Source: Sparassis latifolia
Lineage: Eukaryota; Basidiomycota; Agaricomycetes; Polyporales; Sparassidaceae
Direction: 5' to 3'
Assembly (NCBI GenBank): GCA_018466975.1
Contig: CM031552.1
Span: 806,001 to 870,000, forward strand
Length of the DNA: 64,000 bases
The notes under the pieces are model-generated. The model made no database searches. It worked only from the letters and a program-made list of their open reading frames with translations, and was not told the origin of the DNA. The position numbers were made by a program, and so were the translations under genes. Positions 1 through 13,167 of the stretch are shown one piece after another (position 1 is the stretch's first letter; every line of letters starts with the position of its first letter).

Positions 1-1915
<1,915 letters not shown>

Positions 1916-3817
1916 TCATTGCTTCAATGTGTTGAAAGCTGTCTGACATTCTGTTGTCCATTCAAAAGGTGGAGATCCAGCAGCAGTGCACGTAAGATTC
2001 GTCAATGGTTTGGAAATATCCGAGAAGTTGGCAATAAACTTCCGATAGAAGTTTCCAAATCCTAGGAAAGAGCGAACACCTTTTACCGTGCTTGGTTCAG
2101 GCCATTCTGCAATTCCTTTAAGTTTGACAGGGTCCATGCCAATGTAGTTTTCTCGAATGATCATGCCTAGGAATTCGACTTCTTTAACGTCAAAGAAACA
2201 CTTTTCCGGTTTAAGGAATAAGTCGTTGTCTTTGAGTCGTTGGAGTACGTGTCGGGTTCGAACGTGATGTTCTTCCAAATTGTTTGAGAAGATGAGGATA
2301 TCATCCATGTAAATGACTATCCATCCCTCATTGATCATGTCCTTGAAGAGTGCGTTCATCATCATTTGGAAAGTCGCTGGGGAGTTGCAGAGTCCAAAGA
2401 ACATGACCATAGGTTCGAAAAGTCCGTGATTTGTCTTAAATGCGCCCTTCCATTGGTCACCATCTTTGATTCTGACATTGTTATATCCGGAGCGTAAATC
2501 CATTTTCGTAAAGATCGATGCGCCTTTGAATTGATCCATAAGGTCAGAGATGAGCGGAAGAGGATAGGCGTTCTTCACCGTCCCTTCATTCAGGTATCGG
2601 TAATCCTGACAGGGACGTAGTGCTCCATCTTTCTTTCCTACGAAGAAAAATGGTGAAGCCATGGGAGATTTCGACGGTCGGATGTATCCTTTTTGCAGAT
2701 TTTCTTCCAGGAAGTCATCCATCGCTCCTTGTTCTTTGAGCGATAATGGATAGACTTTACAGTCACGTGGAATAAAATCGGGTTTCAAGTCAATGGCATG
2801 GTCCCAAGGCCTGGTTTCTGGAAAGCGTTCAGCTGCTTTCTTTTCAAAGACGGACTTCAAATCGTGGAGGTAGTTGGGGACCAACTCCTCGACGGTTTTG
2901 GGTTTGTCTACAGCTGATGCTTCCTTGTGTGCCTGTTGTGCCAATTCTTGTGATTTACCAGATGGTTTGTAAAAGACCGTATTCTGTGCGTTACAGAATA
3001 ATGGGGATCGAGTACTGTGTGTCATTCTTCCAATGGCGGAGCCTCTTCGTATGGTGAAGACTGCAGTTTCAGTCTCTTCATTCGTCAAAGGTGACTCCTT
3101 CCTGATGGGTTCAAATATCCCAATAACTGGCTCTCCTGCGATATAGGATATAACTAGATCGTCATCATCGAGTTGATCCATAGGGGGTTCTGATGGTAGG
3201 TCATCTGGTTCGGTATCATTCCGCACTGCGGGTAACTCGCCACGCTCAGTGTTATCGGCCATGATTTCTCTGATAGATTCTGAATGTCCAAATGAGGTAG
3301 GGGAAGTTTCGGTGGTGATTAACTCTGGGAGTCCATCTTCCTTAAAAATCGAAGCTTCTTCATCTGGTGCATCTTCGACGGTGGGTTTCGGTGGCCATTT
3401 GGCGTCTTTACCAAACCAAAAGTCACCGGTTTCCCAGTTGATCATCGGATTGAGGCGTTTAAGCCACGGCATGCCGAGAAGTATGTTTTCTTTGCCAATG
3501 CTGGTCAAGAGGAAGCGAGTAAGTGTCTTCCTTCCTCCGATTTTCATCATCTTCCAGGTACAATGAGTAATGGTGCCCATTTGATTTGGTGTGCCATCTG
3601 CATTCATGACTTTAATTGGTTTCGGTAATTCCCATCTGATGAAATTGTTTTCTTCCGCAAAATGAATGTTCATGAACGTTTCGGCTGCACCGGAATCGAT
3701 CAAGGCTTCTGTTGTAACGTCTTCCTTCTCTCCCAACGAAATATTCACAGTGATTGAATTTCTGCTAGTGTTACAAATAACGAGGGGAGATACGGTAAGA
3801 TGCGATGGTCCATGCAT
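1916..3817 (-). pseudogene. pol: Pol N-terminal part: retropepsin and reverse transcriptase
   Basis: Residues of about 35-45 contain the aspartic protease motif [11 protein letters not shown] linker follows, then a full reverse transcriptase at about 330-560, including the polymerase motif YMDDIL and the downstream [12 protein letters not shown] segment that starts the RNase H connection. The frame stops at TGA 1916-1918, but the same frame continues directly into RNase H, so the stop is a mutation inside one polyprotein. The neighbouring residues fit a lost Arg codon (CGA to TGA). In function the polyprotein copies element RNA into DNA. Confidence 0.9.
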
Positions 3818-3834
3818 TACTAGTGGCCGTCATC

Positions 3835-5178
3835 TCAAAAACCCAATTGGGTTCGTTCTTCATCAGTCATGTCGTTGAAGACGTTTCGCACATAGGCGAT
3901 CTGTTCCTCTCTGGTTTCTTCCTTCGATGTCTCCTTCTTCTGTGCGAGGTCTTCTCGCATCTTCTTGATCCATGTGATCGTGTCTGTGTCTAACCCGGGC
4001 TGTATCGTTCTAGCATGGGTGAAACTTCCAGACTGGGGGTGGAATTGTCTGTCGTTGGCTATATGGCCCTTCTTTCCACATAGGAAACATAATCCTTCTT
4101 TCATTCTCTTTTGTCGCTCGTCCAGGGATAAGCGCGAGATATTGACACGATCAACATGCATCGCGTTTGGATCCTTTGCAGAAGCCGAGTAGTAGGGACG
4201 ATGGACAGATCGGCCCTTTCCTCGCGTTGTCGTAGTGGCTCCTCGCTTGAAGATCTGAGCAGATCTCCATTGGTTATCAAACTGCGAGGCATATTCGTAC
4301 CACTTGTCAAGTGTCTTGGGCATGCTTTCCATCCCATATATTTTTTGTCGGAGTGGGTCGTTAAGCCCCCACTTGAAATACTCGATATTTCCGGCATCTT
4401 CTAGTTTCGCCTTGGATTCAAGCGATTGAAATTCGGCAATGTAGTTGTCTGCAGTACGAGTTCCTTGCTTGATGTTACGGAGCAAGGTACGAGCAGTTTC
4501 TTCAATATTTTCATCGCCAAATGCTTTGTTCACACTCGCAATGAAGTCTCTCCAACTCCCATAAGAAAGGAAGTCATCATTGGTGAGTTCCGTTTCTATG
4601 AAGCTCTGTGCCCATGATCCTGCTGTTCCTCCTTGCATGTGCAATAGCACGAATGCGATCTTCTGATTGTCCTCCTGGTAGACATGGCTATTTCCGGCCA
4701 TGTAGTTCTTGCATTGGTTTATAAATTCCCTAAGCTTCGAACGGTCTGAACCGTTGAAGATCTCGGGTTTTCTAAAACCAAGTTCCTTCTGGCTAACATG
4801 GTGACGTCCTTCATCCATGGTAACTGTAGCCATCAGTGGTATGTAATCGGGTATGATTGGTGCAAGAGTCGGTTGGGGTACAGGATTCTGGGCAGGGGGG
4901 TTCCAAGGGGCGTCTGGTCTTTCTCCTGGATAGGAGGTCATTATACCGCTGTCTGCGATGTGCTGGAGCACTATTCCACCAAGATTATGGGGAAGTGTCC
5001 TTTCAAATTCCTCTGGGGAGTAGTCGAAGTTGTGATTGTCTGGCCTGATGAATACAGGCCTTCCTCCTATGAAATGTGCGTTTCGATCTGTGCTCCACTC
5101 CGCTTGGGATGGGAGGTGCTCGCGGTACTGCTCTGGAAGAGCGGTCGGGTTGATGTAGTTAAAATCCAGCGTGGATAA
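3835..5178 (-). pseudogene. gag: Gag polyprotein of the chromovirus
   Basis: The frame reads as a retrotransposon Gag: a capsid-like helical segment in the middle and a zinc knuckle near the C-terminus. The knuckle reads C-X2-C-X4-H-X4 and then Arg where the last Cys should be, so zinc binding is doubtful. Protein-like sequence in this frame extends upstream of 4971 to about 5178, but the first in-frame ATG is near 4940 and codes only a shortened protein. The original start may therefore be lost (an ACG and a CTG lie at the expected place). The frame ends with TGA at 3835-3837, 17 bases before the pol ATG. Gag packages element RNA in a cytoplasmic particle. Confidence 0.8.
3838..3846 (-). other. 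Possible -1 frameshift site between gag and pol
   Basis: On the minus strand the last Gag codons contain G GGT TTT directly before the stop, which fits the X XXY YYZ pattern, and pol lies in the -1 frame. However, the -1 frame meets a TGA three codons later, before the pol ATG at 3817. Either this is another mutation or pol starts by reinitiation at that ATG. Confidence 0.25.
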
Positions 5179-5199
5179 ATTCTTCTGTGTGGCCTATGT

Positions 5200-6171
5200 C
5201 TACACGTAGACTGCACACCGCCCCAACTAAGTGGGTTCGCTCACGCCGGCTAACAAGCCCGTAGAGTGTCTTCTGTCTTCAAACTGATACACCTATTTGC
5301 TGATTGCTCGAGTGATTACCTCAGCCTCCTCGGCCTATTGGTCTCTCGACAGACCCTCTCCGAAGATGAGTGATCAATCTATCCTTCAGCTACCTCGATT
5401 ACAGAGTAATCTCAAACGGTGCTTTAGCAATCGAATCGGGTGTATCGCTCAGTCTTCAAGGTTCGGTCCGGTTGGTAGTTCGTTGTTAGACTCTAGGAAG
5501 TCACAGAGAGTAATAAGATCTCGACCTAATGTTACGCGCAGCGATACACGAGCCGCCTAGTCGAGTCGCCACGAGACAAGGTCTTAGTCTAAGACACAAG
5601 TCCGTTCAAGTGACACTTCTGGCGATGTCCTCGCACTGAAGGTCGATCAGAGTTCATTCTTATGACTCGTAGTAGCTGTCTGCTACTGACGGTCGATCTC
5701 AGTCAAAGGCAAGTGAAAAAGCTGGTTTAATGGTAACCAGGTCGAGATGGGGATCCAGCTCGACAAGGTCATCTACTTATACAAAAGGTATCCGCAGTAC
5801 TATGCAGTAATGCAGGATCGTTCATTGGCTAGATAAGGTGAAACGATGTCTAAGCAGGGTAACAGCGAGGAAGTAATATGTATGGGAAAGCTGAGTAAGG
5901 TCGTGAGAGATAATCAGTACTAATGGGGATAACGAGTCGTGTATCAGAACGAGGTAAAGATGAGGCATACATGCACGTCTTGCATGTGCGATAAGAAGAA
6001 GGTCCGGAGTTGGATCCGGTGTAACCCTAGACTAGGGGTTCTGGACATCTGGATAAAGAATCGGAGGTTGCGCTCCGATGAGTCACGTGTTGGATCACGT
6101 GGTCTGGTAACGTAAAGGGAACAAGGAAAAGAAAAAGAAAAGACGCGCCACAAGTGAGGAGCATTGTAACA
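5200..6171 (-). repeat. 5' LTR of the chromovirus
   Basis: Read on the minus strand the LTR begins TGTTACAATGC at 6171, a normal TG start. It is non-coding and ends somewhere between 5180 and 5240, just before the open Gag frame. The inner edge is uncertain because the second LTR is outside the window and no clear primer-binding site is seen. A TATAAG box lies near 5776-5781. Confidence 0.6.
5774..5786 (-). promoter_or_regulatory. Candidate TATA box inside the LTR
   Basis: On the minus strand the sequence TTTTGTATAAGTA sits about 390 bp inside the LTR start and about 600 bp upstream of the Gag frame. That is a plausible place for the U3 promoter of this element. Only the motif and its position support it. 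Confidence 0.3.
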
Positions 6172-6204
6172 CTCATTATATAGAATTGAGGTTGAAGTAA
6201 TAGC

Positions 6205-6490
6205 AAGCTCTGATAGTTTAGTGGTTAAAGCATATGAGTAGTGCAGCTTTCATAAGCAAAACTCCGGCCATGAGGTTAGGAGTTCAACTCCTACTGTGAA
6301 CAGTTGTTTTTCAATTACAATGTGGCCAGCATTGTCATTGTCATTGTAATTGCTATTGTAACTGCCATTGTATTATAATGTGCCCACTGTTATTACAATT
6401 ACAATGGCTGGTGAGTTGTGCACAATGGCCTACCCAGTGTTGTGGGCAATTGTAATACAATGGTGGCCACCACTAGTGAGGAACCTGCTA
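6205..6490 (+). mobile_element. tRNA-derived SINE-like head and AT-rich tail
   Basis: At 6214 the sequence TAGTTTAGTGG matches the RNA polymerase III A box, and at about 6280 GGAGTTCAACTCC resembles a B box. A D-arm, a perfect 5 bp anticodon-type stem (TATGA/TCATA) and a T-arm (TAGGA/TCCTA) can be folded. The acceptor ends do not pair and the anticodon loop is 12 nt, so it is not a working tRNA gene. The following 170 bp repeats words such as ATTGTAAT and ATTACAAT in both orientations. A tRNA-derived SINE is the best reading. Confidence 0.45.
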
Positions 6491-6826
6491 GTAGGAGGTG
6501 AGTAAAGCTTATTCTCATAAGTTCCATGCCTTACAGCTGAAACCTATTGCAAAGGAGGGCTTGCAATGCATATCAGGGGGTGATGTTTGGCCGGTACGAC
6601 GGTGGTGGGGTGGGGTTGGGGTTGGGCACTTAGTAGGTGTGATGTCGGGTCACAGAGGTAACAAACAGGTGATATGTAATCCTTTTTTGTAGCTCCTCTT
6701 TATGGCAACCACCTTCCGTATATAGGGCATGGAAAATTCCCACCGGGGAGGAAGGGGGCACTTGAAGGCCCTTAACTGGATTTTCTGACCTCGTGTGCAC
6801 AATTTGATTTTTGCATGCCTCTTATT
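6491..6826. other. Non-coding, nothing recognised
   Basis: The stretch has a GT-rich run near 6600-6640 and no open frame with protein-like sequence. It lies between the SINE-like sequence and the AT-hook exon. Confidence 0.5.
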
Positions 6827-7149
6827 CTAAGGTAGCAAAATTAGTTGAGCAGTGCAAGCAAATTGACACGTATGTGGATTGTTACTTGATATGCTTCCAG
6901 CATCTGCTTCACTCATCTCAACAACTCGTTGAGGTGCAGGCGCAGGTGACACATTGACCATACATTTCTTCGGCCTCCCTACAGGATTACCATTCTTTCC
7001 TGCATCTGGCTTGTTTTTCGATCCTTTTGGGCGACCCACAAGGCATTTGGCAACACTCGAAGTTTGCTTTTGGTTATCCGGCACCATTAAATCAAAGGTC
7101 GTGCTGCCGGAACAATCTTGCTTCAATTGTGCACCGTTGGTGCCCCCTG
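6827..7149 (-). pseudogene. Isolated AT-hook exon
   Basis: The minus-strand frame contains two AT-hook cores, VGRPKGSKNKP and NPVGRPKK, separated by a short Asp/Gly/Asn linker, with a Ser/Pro-rich tail. AT-hooks bind the minor groove of AT-rich DNA. The frame has no ATG and no continuation on either side. It is probably a fragment. Such hooks can stand at the N-terminus of large transposon proteins, so it may be an inverted piece of the neighbouring 7.3-13.2 kb gene, but that link is inference. Confidence 0.5.
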
Positions 7150-7246
7150 CCTAGACTTAGACGTGCGAGTGGCTGACCTATTTGCATGAGTTACTTGTGA
7201 GCTCAACATAGTAAGTCACTTAAAACTCAGTTAGATCTCGGTTGTG

Positions 7247-7269
7247 CTACACCTATAGTTAGTGTGCCG
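7247..7269 (+). repeat. 23 bp direct repeat, left copy
   Basis: The sequence starting CTACACCTATAGTTAG and ending TGTGCCG is identical to 13463-13485 in the same orientation. The two copies bracket the decayed DUF6729/exonuclease gene. Confidence 0.8.
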
Positions 7270-10261
7270 ATGCCGCAACCCATGATTTTTGAGGGTTGGA
7301 GGCCGGCCCATTGGATGGGAGTGAAACAGTGCTCACTCTGCACATGGAACAGTCAAACTGTAAGTACCTTCACACTGTGCTACCCATATGTGATCGTGCT
7401 GACATCCTGTGTTCTGTTATATTCTCAGGTGTAATTGGAGAGTCCGATGATGTGGGCAGATCACAATGCATCCTGCCACAGGTGCAAGAAGGCGGTAAGT
7501 CCTGTATGACATTAGTGAGTGATGAATAATGCTGACAATACCCACTGCATTTCAGTCGAGCAAGATAGCATAGTTGCCTCGGCTGGCAGCGAGGCAATGA
7601 CAGTGAACCTGTCGCTATGTTCACCGGAGCTGTCCATGCACAGGGCTGAGCTGGAGGCATAGTATGGTGTATATAACACTGGCATATATTTTCGTCTCAT
7701 TGCTCATCTTATCTTTTTAGTATTGCCTTTTAAATCTATAGTTGATGAGGAGCCCAGTGTCAATGATCTGCTGGGTTACTCCAACTTCGCAGTGGAAGAT
7801 TTAGATAAAGACCTACATCCTCTGCCTGATGATGAAGAAGACTCCCCATCCCCCTCAGATCCTGCACTGCAACAGCAGCTGGGGTCAGCTCATCGGCATT
7901 GCCTAGTAGTCGCAAGTGCGGGCCACTGCGCTCATCTATTCCGATCTGGCTCAGGACTGAGTACAAGAATATGTGTGACCAGTTGCAAGCCAAGACGGGT
8001 AGGAATGCATCGAGGAACCCTTCATGCTACTATGCAGGGCAATTCACAGTTTATCTGAAGGCCCCGATATTTGGCATGTCACACTAATTTCAGCTGAAGC
8101 CAAGCGTATTCTACAAGCCCCGCTTCTTTGTGTGGTTGCCTCACCTTTTCCAGAAGATACCTTGCCCTGCATGCAGTACTGCCAGCTGCACAGGTGCAGG
8201 TGGAAGGATGGTATATCTATAGCTTTCATGCTATCCGAAGGCTTCCCACCGTGTAGTGGATGTTGAGTACAATGTCTACGTTATCAGCTATTGTTACTAT
8301 TGCGGCAACCAGAATTGTGGCAAATTATATCAAAGCTGGTCTCCTGCCATCCTCAGTATAATTCCACCACCACTCGCATCCCAGTTCATCTTTCATTTGA
8401 CATATCGGGCTGGAGTAACGGATCGCCTGTTGGCCCTTCTCCGCTCTTGTTTTCAGCGGAGCATCAGTCTGAAGCCTTTTCAGGAAATGATCAAGACATT
8501 TCACTTTCACCATTACGAGAAGTTATATTTCCAATATCTCGAGATGGTCAAGATCCATGCAAATTCTTCATTTGCCAACCTGCTGCTCTCACACGATTGC
8601 TTCAGTATCCCAAGTGCACAATATTTTGGCGACCTATATGATCTTCTGATCGATAAGCATTCCCCTGAGATTGACCAGTTCACTGCAATGTTGTCAGTAA
8701 GGATCCTTTGTATTGACCACAGTCATAAGGTATGTTTCGGTCAATCCAGACTGAAAACATTCAGATACTGACTGCTCTGTCAGGTCCCGAAACATTTGGG
8801 CAAGGTTGAAAGTGAAGCTGTCTTCGGTGCTTTGCATTCTGTAGTCAATGAGTATGGAGAGTGCCACGCAATGACTTTGACTCCAATGAAAGCACATGAT
8901 CAATTTATGCCAACGCTTGCAGTCATTCCACACTTACTGTGCAAGTACGGGCATGGAGATGTTAAACTCATGTTCACAGACAATGTGCATGCTGATAAAG
9001 CTGAGCTTGAATGGGTCTTTCCTTCTTTGACACACAATGTCTCGGCCGTTCCAAGTTCCTTGCTGCCTCCTTTACTCTTGCCAAATGACTGGACAACATA
9101 TCTCCTTAGCTCCACATATCAGATCAACAATCATATGAATAACATGCTGAAAGATCTCGAAGGGTTGCCTTCGCATGAGTCTATGTGTATTTTAATGGAT
9201 ATGGAGTGGTTGGTTGAACATGCTAGCGGAATTTTTGGCCAGGTAGCTCTGATCTCAATTGCTTACCATCAGTGTGTGTACTTGATTCCTGTGAGTGTAG
9301 GCTGTTTGTTTCAGTGTCCACTAATGCTGACTCATTCTGCCAGCTTTCCAAGTATCTGCAAGATGGGTTTCTGCATCTTTCACACACCCTGCTTGTGGTA
9401 CTGCAAAGTTCACAGATCAAAAAACTTAGTGTTCACATAACTGGAGATCTGACGAGGCTGTTCAAGGACTGTGGATTTAAAGAGGCAGATATTTCCTTCT
9501 CTGGAGCTGTTGAACTCGGAGCAATGGCGATCCGCACCAATATTGGTCTTGCAGACTTGGTGGCAACTGTGCTATGAAGATATCTGGCCAAGGACACATC
9601 AATTTGAGTTAGTACTTCTTGGGACAGTCCTGTCTTGTTGGAGGACCAGATGAAGTATGCAGCATTGGATGTCTATGCTGCTTGGGCAATATTTGAAGCT
9701 TTCTCTACCATTCTCATTGGGCAAGCGATCACTGCAAATATGGCAGCAGGCACACGAGTCAAACTCCTTTCACGTGATCGCTCATCGACAGCTGCACTTG
9801 GTTTTATTGTGCCAGACCGTCCAGCACAATTTGATGGTGTGAATGTTACCAAGATATAGGCCATTGTCAATATTACCTCTATCCTCCAGCCTGGTTATCT
9901 GATTCATGCTGACCTCTTATGATCAAGGCAAGAGACTGCACTTTCGCAATACAGCCACTCTTGTCCATTTGGACTTTTGTGCAACATCCGTGATCTTTGT
10001 ACATGTGGCGAAACCCAGTCTTTTCCACTTGTTGACCAGTTATCTCCACTCCCCCCTTGACCGTTCATCCCATTACAGCCGGCATATGAATCAGATCATC
10101 CTCCAAGTCTTCCCACTGCCATGTTCAGCAGCTTGGACCAGGAAGGTGCATGTGACGTTGATTTCTGGCCAGATCAGCTGGATTTTGATCCAGAGGCCGA
10201 ATCTCACAAGGAAGACTGTGGATTAGACCCTGCGGCAGTGATGCGTGCAGAAGAACTAGGC

Positions 10262-10740
10262 AGAGACATAGTAGTATAGTAAACTATAGGAAGGTCCAAG
10301 TATAGTTATAGTAAAGGTTATAGTCCAGGTATGAGTTTGTTGGACCTGTGAAACCTGTACACATAGTACAGGTACATGAGGTCTAACTATATAAACCTGC
10401 AGTGTTTTTATATACACAGGGGTGAGACTCAAATTAAACTAAATAAATTGAAGCACAAATGCTAACTGCATATATTCTGTAAGAGAGCTACTTAAACTTA
10501 AACTTTGCATGTTAAACTTTGCTCTTAAGTACTACTTCATTTGAAGATGTGTCTAGAATGTGTAGTAAACTACACATAGGTACATACATAGTAATAGTAC
10601 AGGTCATAGTACAGGTTTGTCTTTTATAAACCTGTGACCCTCATAGACCTGTACTATATGTAGGTCCATGTATCTATATGTATAGTCAGGGTCAGGCCTT
10701 TGTACTACAAAGGTAGACCTGTGTCCCTGCCTAAGAAGAA
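10262..10740. mobile_element. AT-rich insertion inside the pseudogene
   Basis: About 480 bp without coding sequence separates two parts of the DUF6729/exonuclease frame. It is full of short words in both orientations (ACCTGTAC/GTACAGGT, TATAGT), including AGGTCCA near both ends. Clean terminal repeats and a target duplication are not resolved. It looks like a small non-autonomous insertion. Confidence 0.4.
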
Positions 10741-12371
10741 CTGACTCTAACTGCCACAGAATCAGTCACATATGAGGATTGTGCAATCCAATCTCATGTC
10801 CTTGGCGATATCTGACATCTCATGCACCAATTCCAGATACCTCAGCATCATAGATTGTGTCGTTCATTTGCCTGAGCACTTCACGATGCATTGTGCATTC
10901 CTGACCAGGAAGATAAGGCCACCGTTGAAGATGTGCTCAAAGAAAGGAACCTCTCATGGGACTATTTCATGCTGAGAAGTTCTGACTGGATATGGAAGTG
11001 GGTGAGACAGTTTGTGCCTCGACTGGACGTTCTGCATCAATGTGTAGCGGAGGTTTTTTGTGAGCTTGGGCCATGCACAGATGCAACAACTGGACAGCCA
11101 CTATTCAATGATGCATTGTGGGAGAAGGCACAAAATGTTCTTGAGAATATCTGAATGGGATACTACTCAAATTCACCAGGTGTCAAGCTATACACTGTCC
11201 AGGGCAAAGATTGTGATGGGCTTACTATTTACAGGTGCATGTGCAGGACAAATAACGTGGAAGGAGTACACCAGAATATTGTGCGATGCTTCGGCTCATT
11301 CAATGCATCCCCAAAATTTGCAGTCAGTCTTCTTCGGGACTATGTACTGTGCCACAACTTGAAGGTATGTCATACAAATATCTGTATAGTTATAAGCATG
11401 GCTAATTGATTGCGCCCAATATTAATTCAGGTTGGTACTTATAACCACATGGGCCATCAATACAATGGGTCATTTGACATCTGGACATGAAATCAGCTAG
11501 CACACCTCATTGATGAGACTGCAGATGTCTTCTCACTAGACTCTGCAGATGTAATCATAGCCAGATTTATGAATGGAAATGACTATGCATGCTCAACTGA
11601 ATCATTTGGTATTCTACCTCTCTCAGAGTCATCACGCACCCAGCTTGGCATGCTTCCATACAGTGTAGACTTTGTGGCAACAGCCAAGATTCGGCATGGT
11701 CATCTCGCAAAGCAGCAATGTACTCGGATCGCCATCCTTCCTCTTCACATGCCTGAAGAACGTGCAATATTTCAAATGCTGATGAATCAACATGGAGGCC
11801 CATTTATGGGACCAACACAGCTGAATTAGGTTATGATGGCTGCCAACTGGTCAAATTGCTGCAATGGTCAACACATCTTCTACAAGGTACAATTTTGTTT
11901 GATCCTGCATCATACATTCGAGTACTCACTTTCTCTCAGCTTCCGGAGCACTTGAAAAACTACTACAAGGTCTGGAAGGAGAATCGCAATAAGGAGAACT
12001 CTGTTGAGCAACAAAAGGAAGTGTACAACAGGATCACCACACTTCTCCTTTCACAGCCAGAGTGCATACCGGCCATACCGACCCAACCCCGTGCATCCAT
12101 CACTGAACAAATTGATCTGAGCAATCACGTTGCTGTGGGGTCAGAAGTGCCATCTAATTGGCATGTCGGCATACTGCTTGGTACACTGAGCATCAAGCAA
12201 TCCACAGTGCAATTCCAATATGGTGATGGATCCTCTTTAAATAATCAGCAAGACCAGGCACAGGGTAAGAAGTGCAGGAGAAAGACTTGCGATGGTGAGA
12301 ACGACTCAGAAGAAATTCAGAAGTCAAGAAGTGTGCCCTGCCGCACTGCCTGAGGTGCGGCCGGAGTCGGA

Positions 12372-12954
12372 CTAGTGTTGCCGAAGTTCAGTTCAGTCCG
12401 GTTCAGAGGCCATTTTCTCCGAACCTGAACCTGAACCTACAGTGAACCTGCTGAACCAGAACCAAGTCTGAACCATAGGTTCAGAACCAGTTCGAACCTC
12501 TGAACCTGAGATTTTTCAATCTAGCAATTCTAAGGACAATGGGGGCCTCCCACCTTTACTCTACATGCTTCTTAGTATTATTGGTGCATTACCCACCATC
12601 AAAATGCTCCAGTGAACTGTGTAGAATGGTAATCTCATGTTTGACCAAGAGTGAGTATTACATAAGAGGATGCTATACAGGGTATGTCTGTGCAATTTCA
12701 GCAGAATATAAGAGACTATAGTCAGCACATGTATATTCTATATCATTTTGCAGTCTTTAGTTGCACTGACAACTCTCAAGGATGCCCATATATTTGGTTT
12801 TTCCAATGGGTTTTAGCCTATCAGGTTCGAACCAGTTCATGCTTGAACTGAACCTACCTAGCAGAGGCTGAACCAGAACCAGAACTGAACCTAGGTTCAG
12901 TTCAGAGGTTCAGGGTTCGAACCTTGGTTCTGAACTGAACTTCGGCAACACTAG
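12372..12954. mobile_element. Inverted-repeat element (MITE-like), 583 bp
   Basis: The ends are perfect 25 bp inverted repeats (12372-12396 and 12930-12954) starting CTAGTGTTGCCGAAG. The inner flanks are crowded with GGTTCAG/CTGAACC and GAACCT words in both orientations, giving strong fold-back potential. There is no coding capacity. If the duplication is the TA or CTA(G) at the edges, removing the element joins CGGAGTCGG to CTGGACAGACTG and restores a Cys cluster (LRCGR then DCAG) of the host pseudogene. Confidence 0.8.
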
Positions 12955-13167
12955 GCTGGACAGACTGTGCTGGGATCTTCTTGTCCCGACCTTGCTCTTA
13001 CCCTGACCAGGTGAGCTCTGATGATTTATCACATATGATCACAGCTCACACTCGTCCGATTGACACAGGAAAATGCATCTGCAAGTGCTTCCAGTAGCAC
13101 ACCACCGTGCAAATCCTCTAGCGTTCGCACAGCTGGTGCTGTCACCAGTGGAGGCTCGAGCAGTTGA

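Larger units (their letters stand above)
7296..13167 (+). pseudogene. Decayed transposon-type gene: DUF6729-like, RNase H-fold and 3'-5' exonuclease domains
   Basis: Many exons read as one large protein. In order: an acidic region (7733-7870); a zinc-binding segment with FFVWLPHL and a C-X2-C then CGNQNCGK (8096-8330), which I liken to DUF6729; a transposase-like fold with Asp in CIDHSHKV and FTDNVHADK (8680-9030); a WRN/RNase D-type exonuclease with MDMEW and a YAALDVYAAW exo III motif (9190-9710); a region with WDYFMLRSSDWIWKWVRQFV (10950-11030); and a C-terminal Cys cluster split by an inserted element. Introns are clear at 8730-8783, about 9290-9344, 11366-11430, 11887-11939 and 13013-13069. 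In-frame stops at 9575, 9605, 9857, 10813, 10873, 11152, 11488 and 11827, two insertions and small frameshifts show it is dead. The order suggests a mobile element protein; its exact family name is uncertain. Confidence 0.75.

Noticed and set aside
6205..6302. Functional tRNA gene with intron
   Set aside because: Acceptor ends do not pair, the anticodon loop is too long and the variable region is 20 nt or more without a stem.
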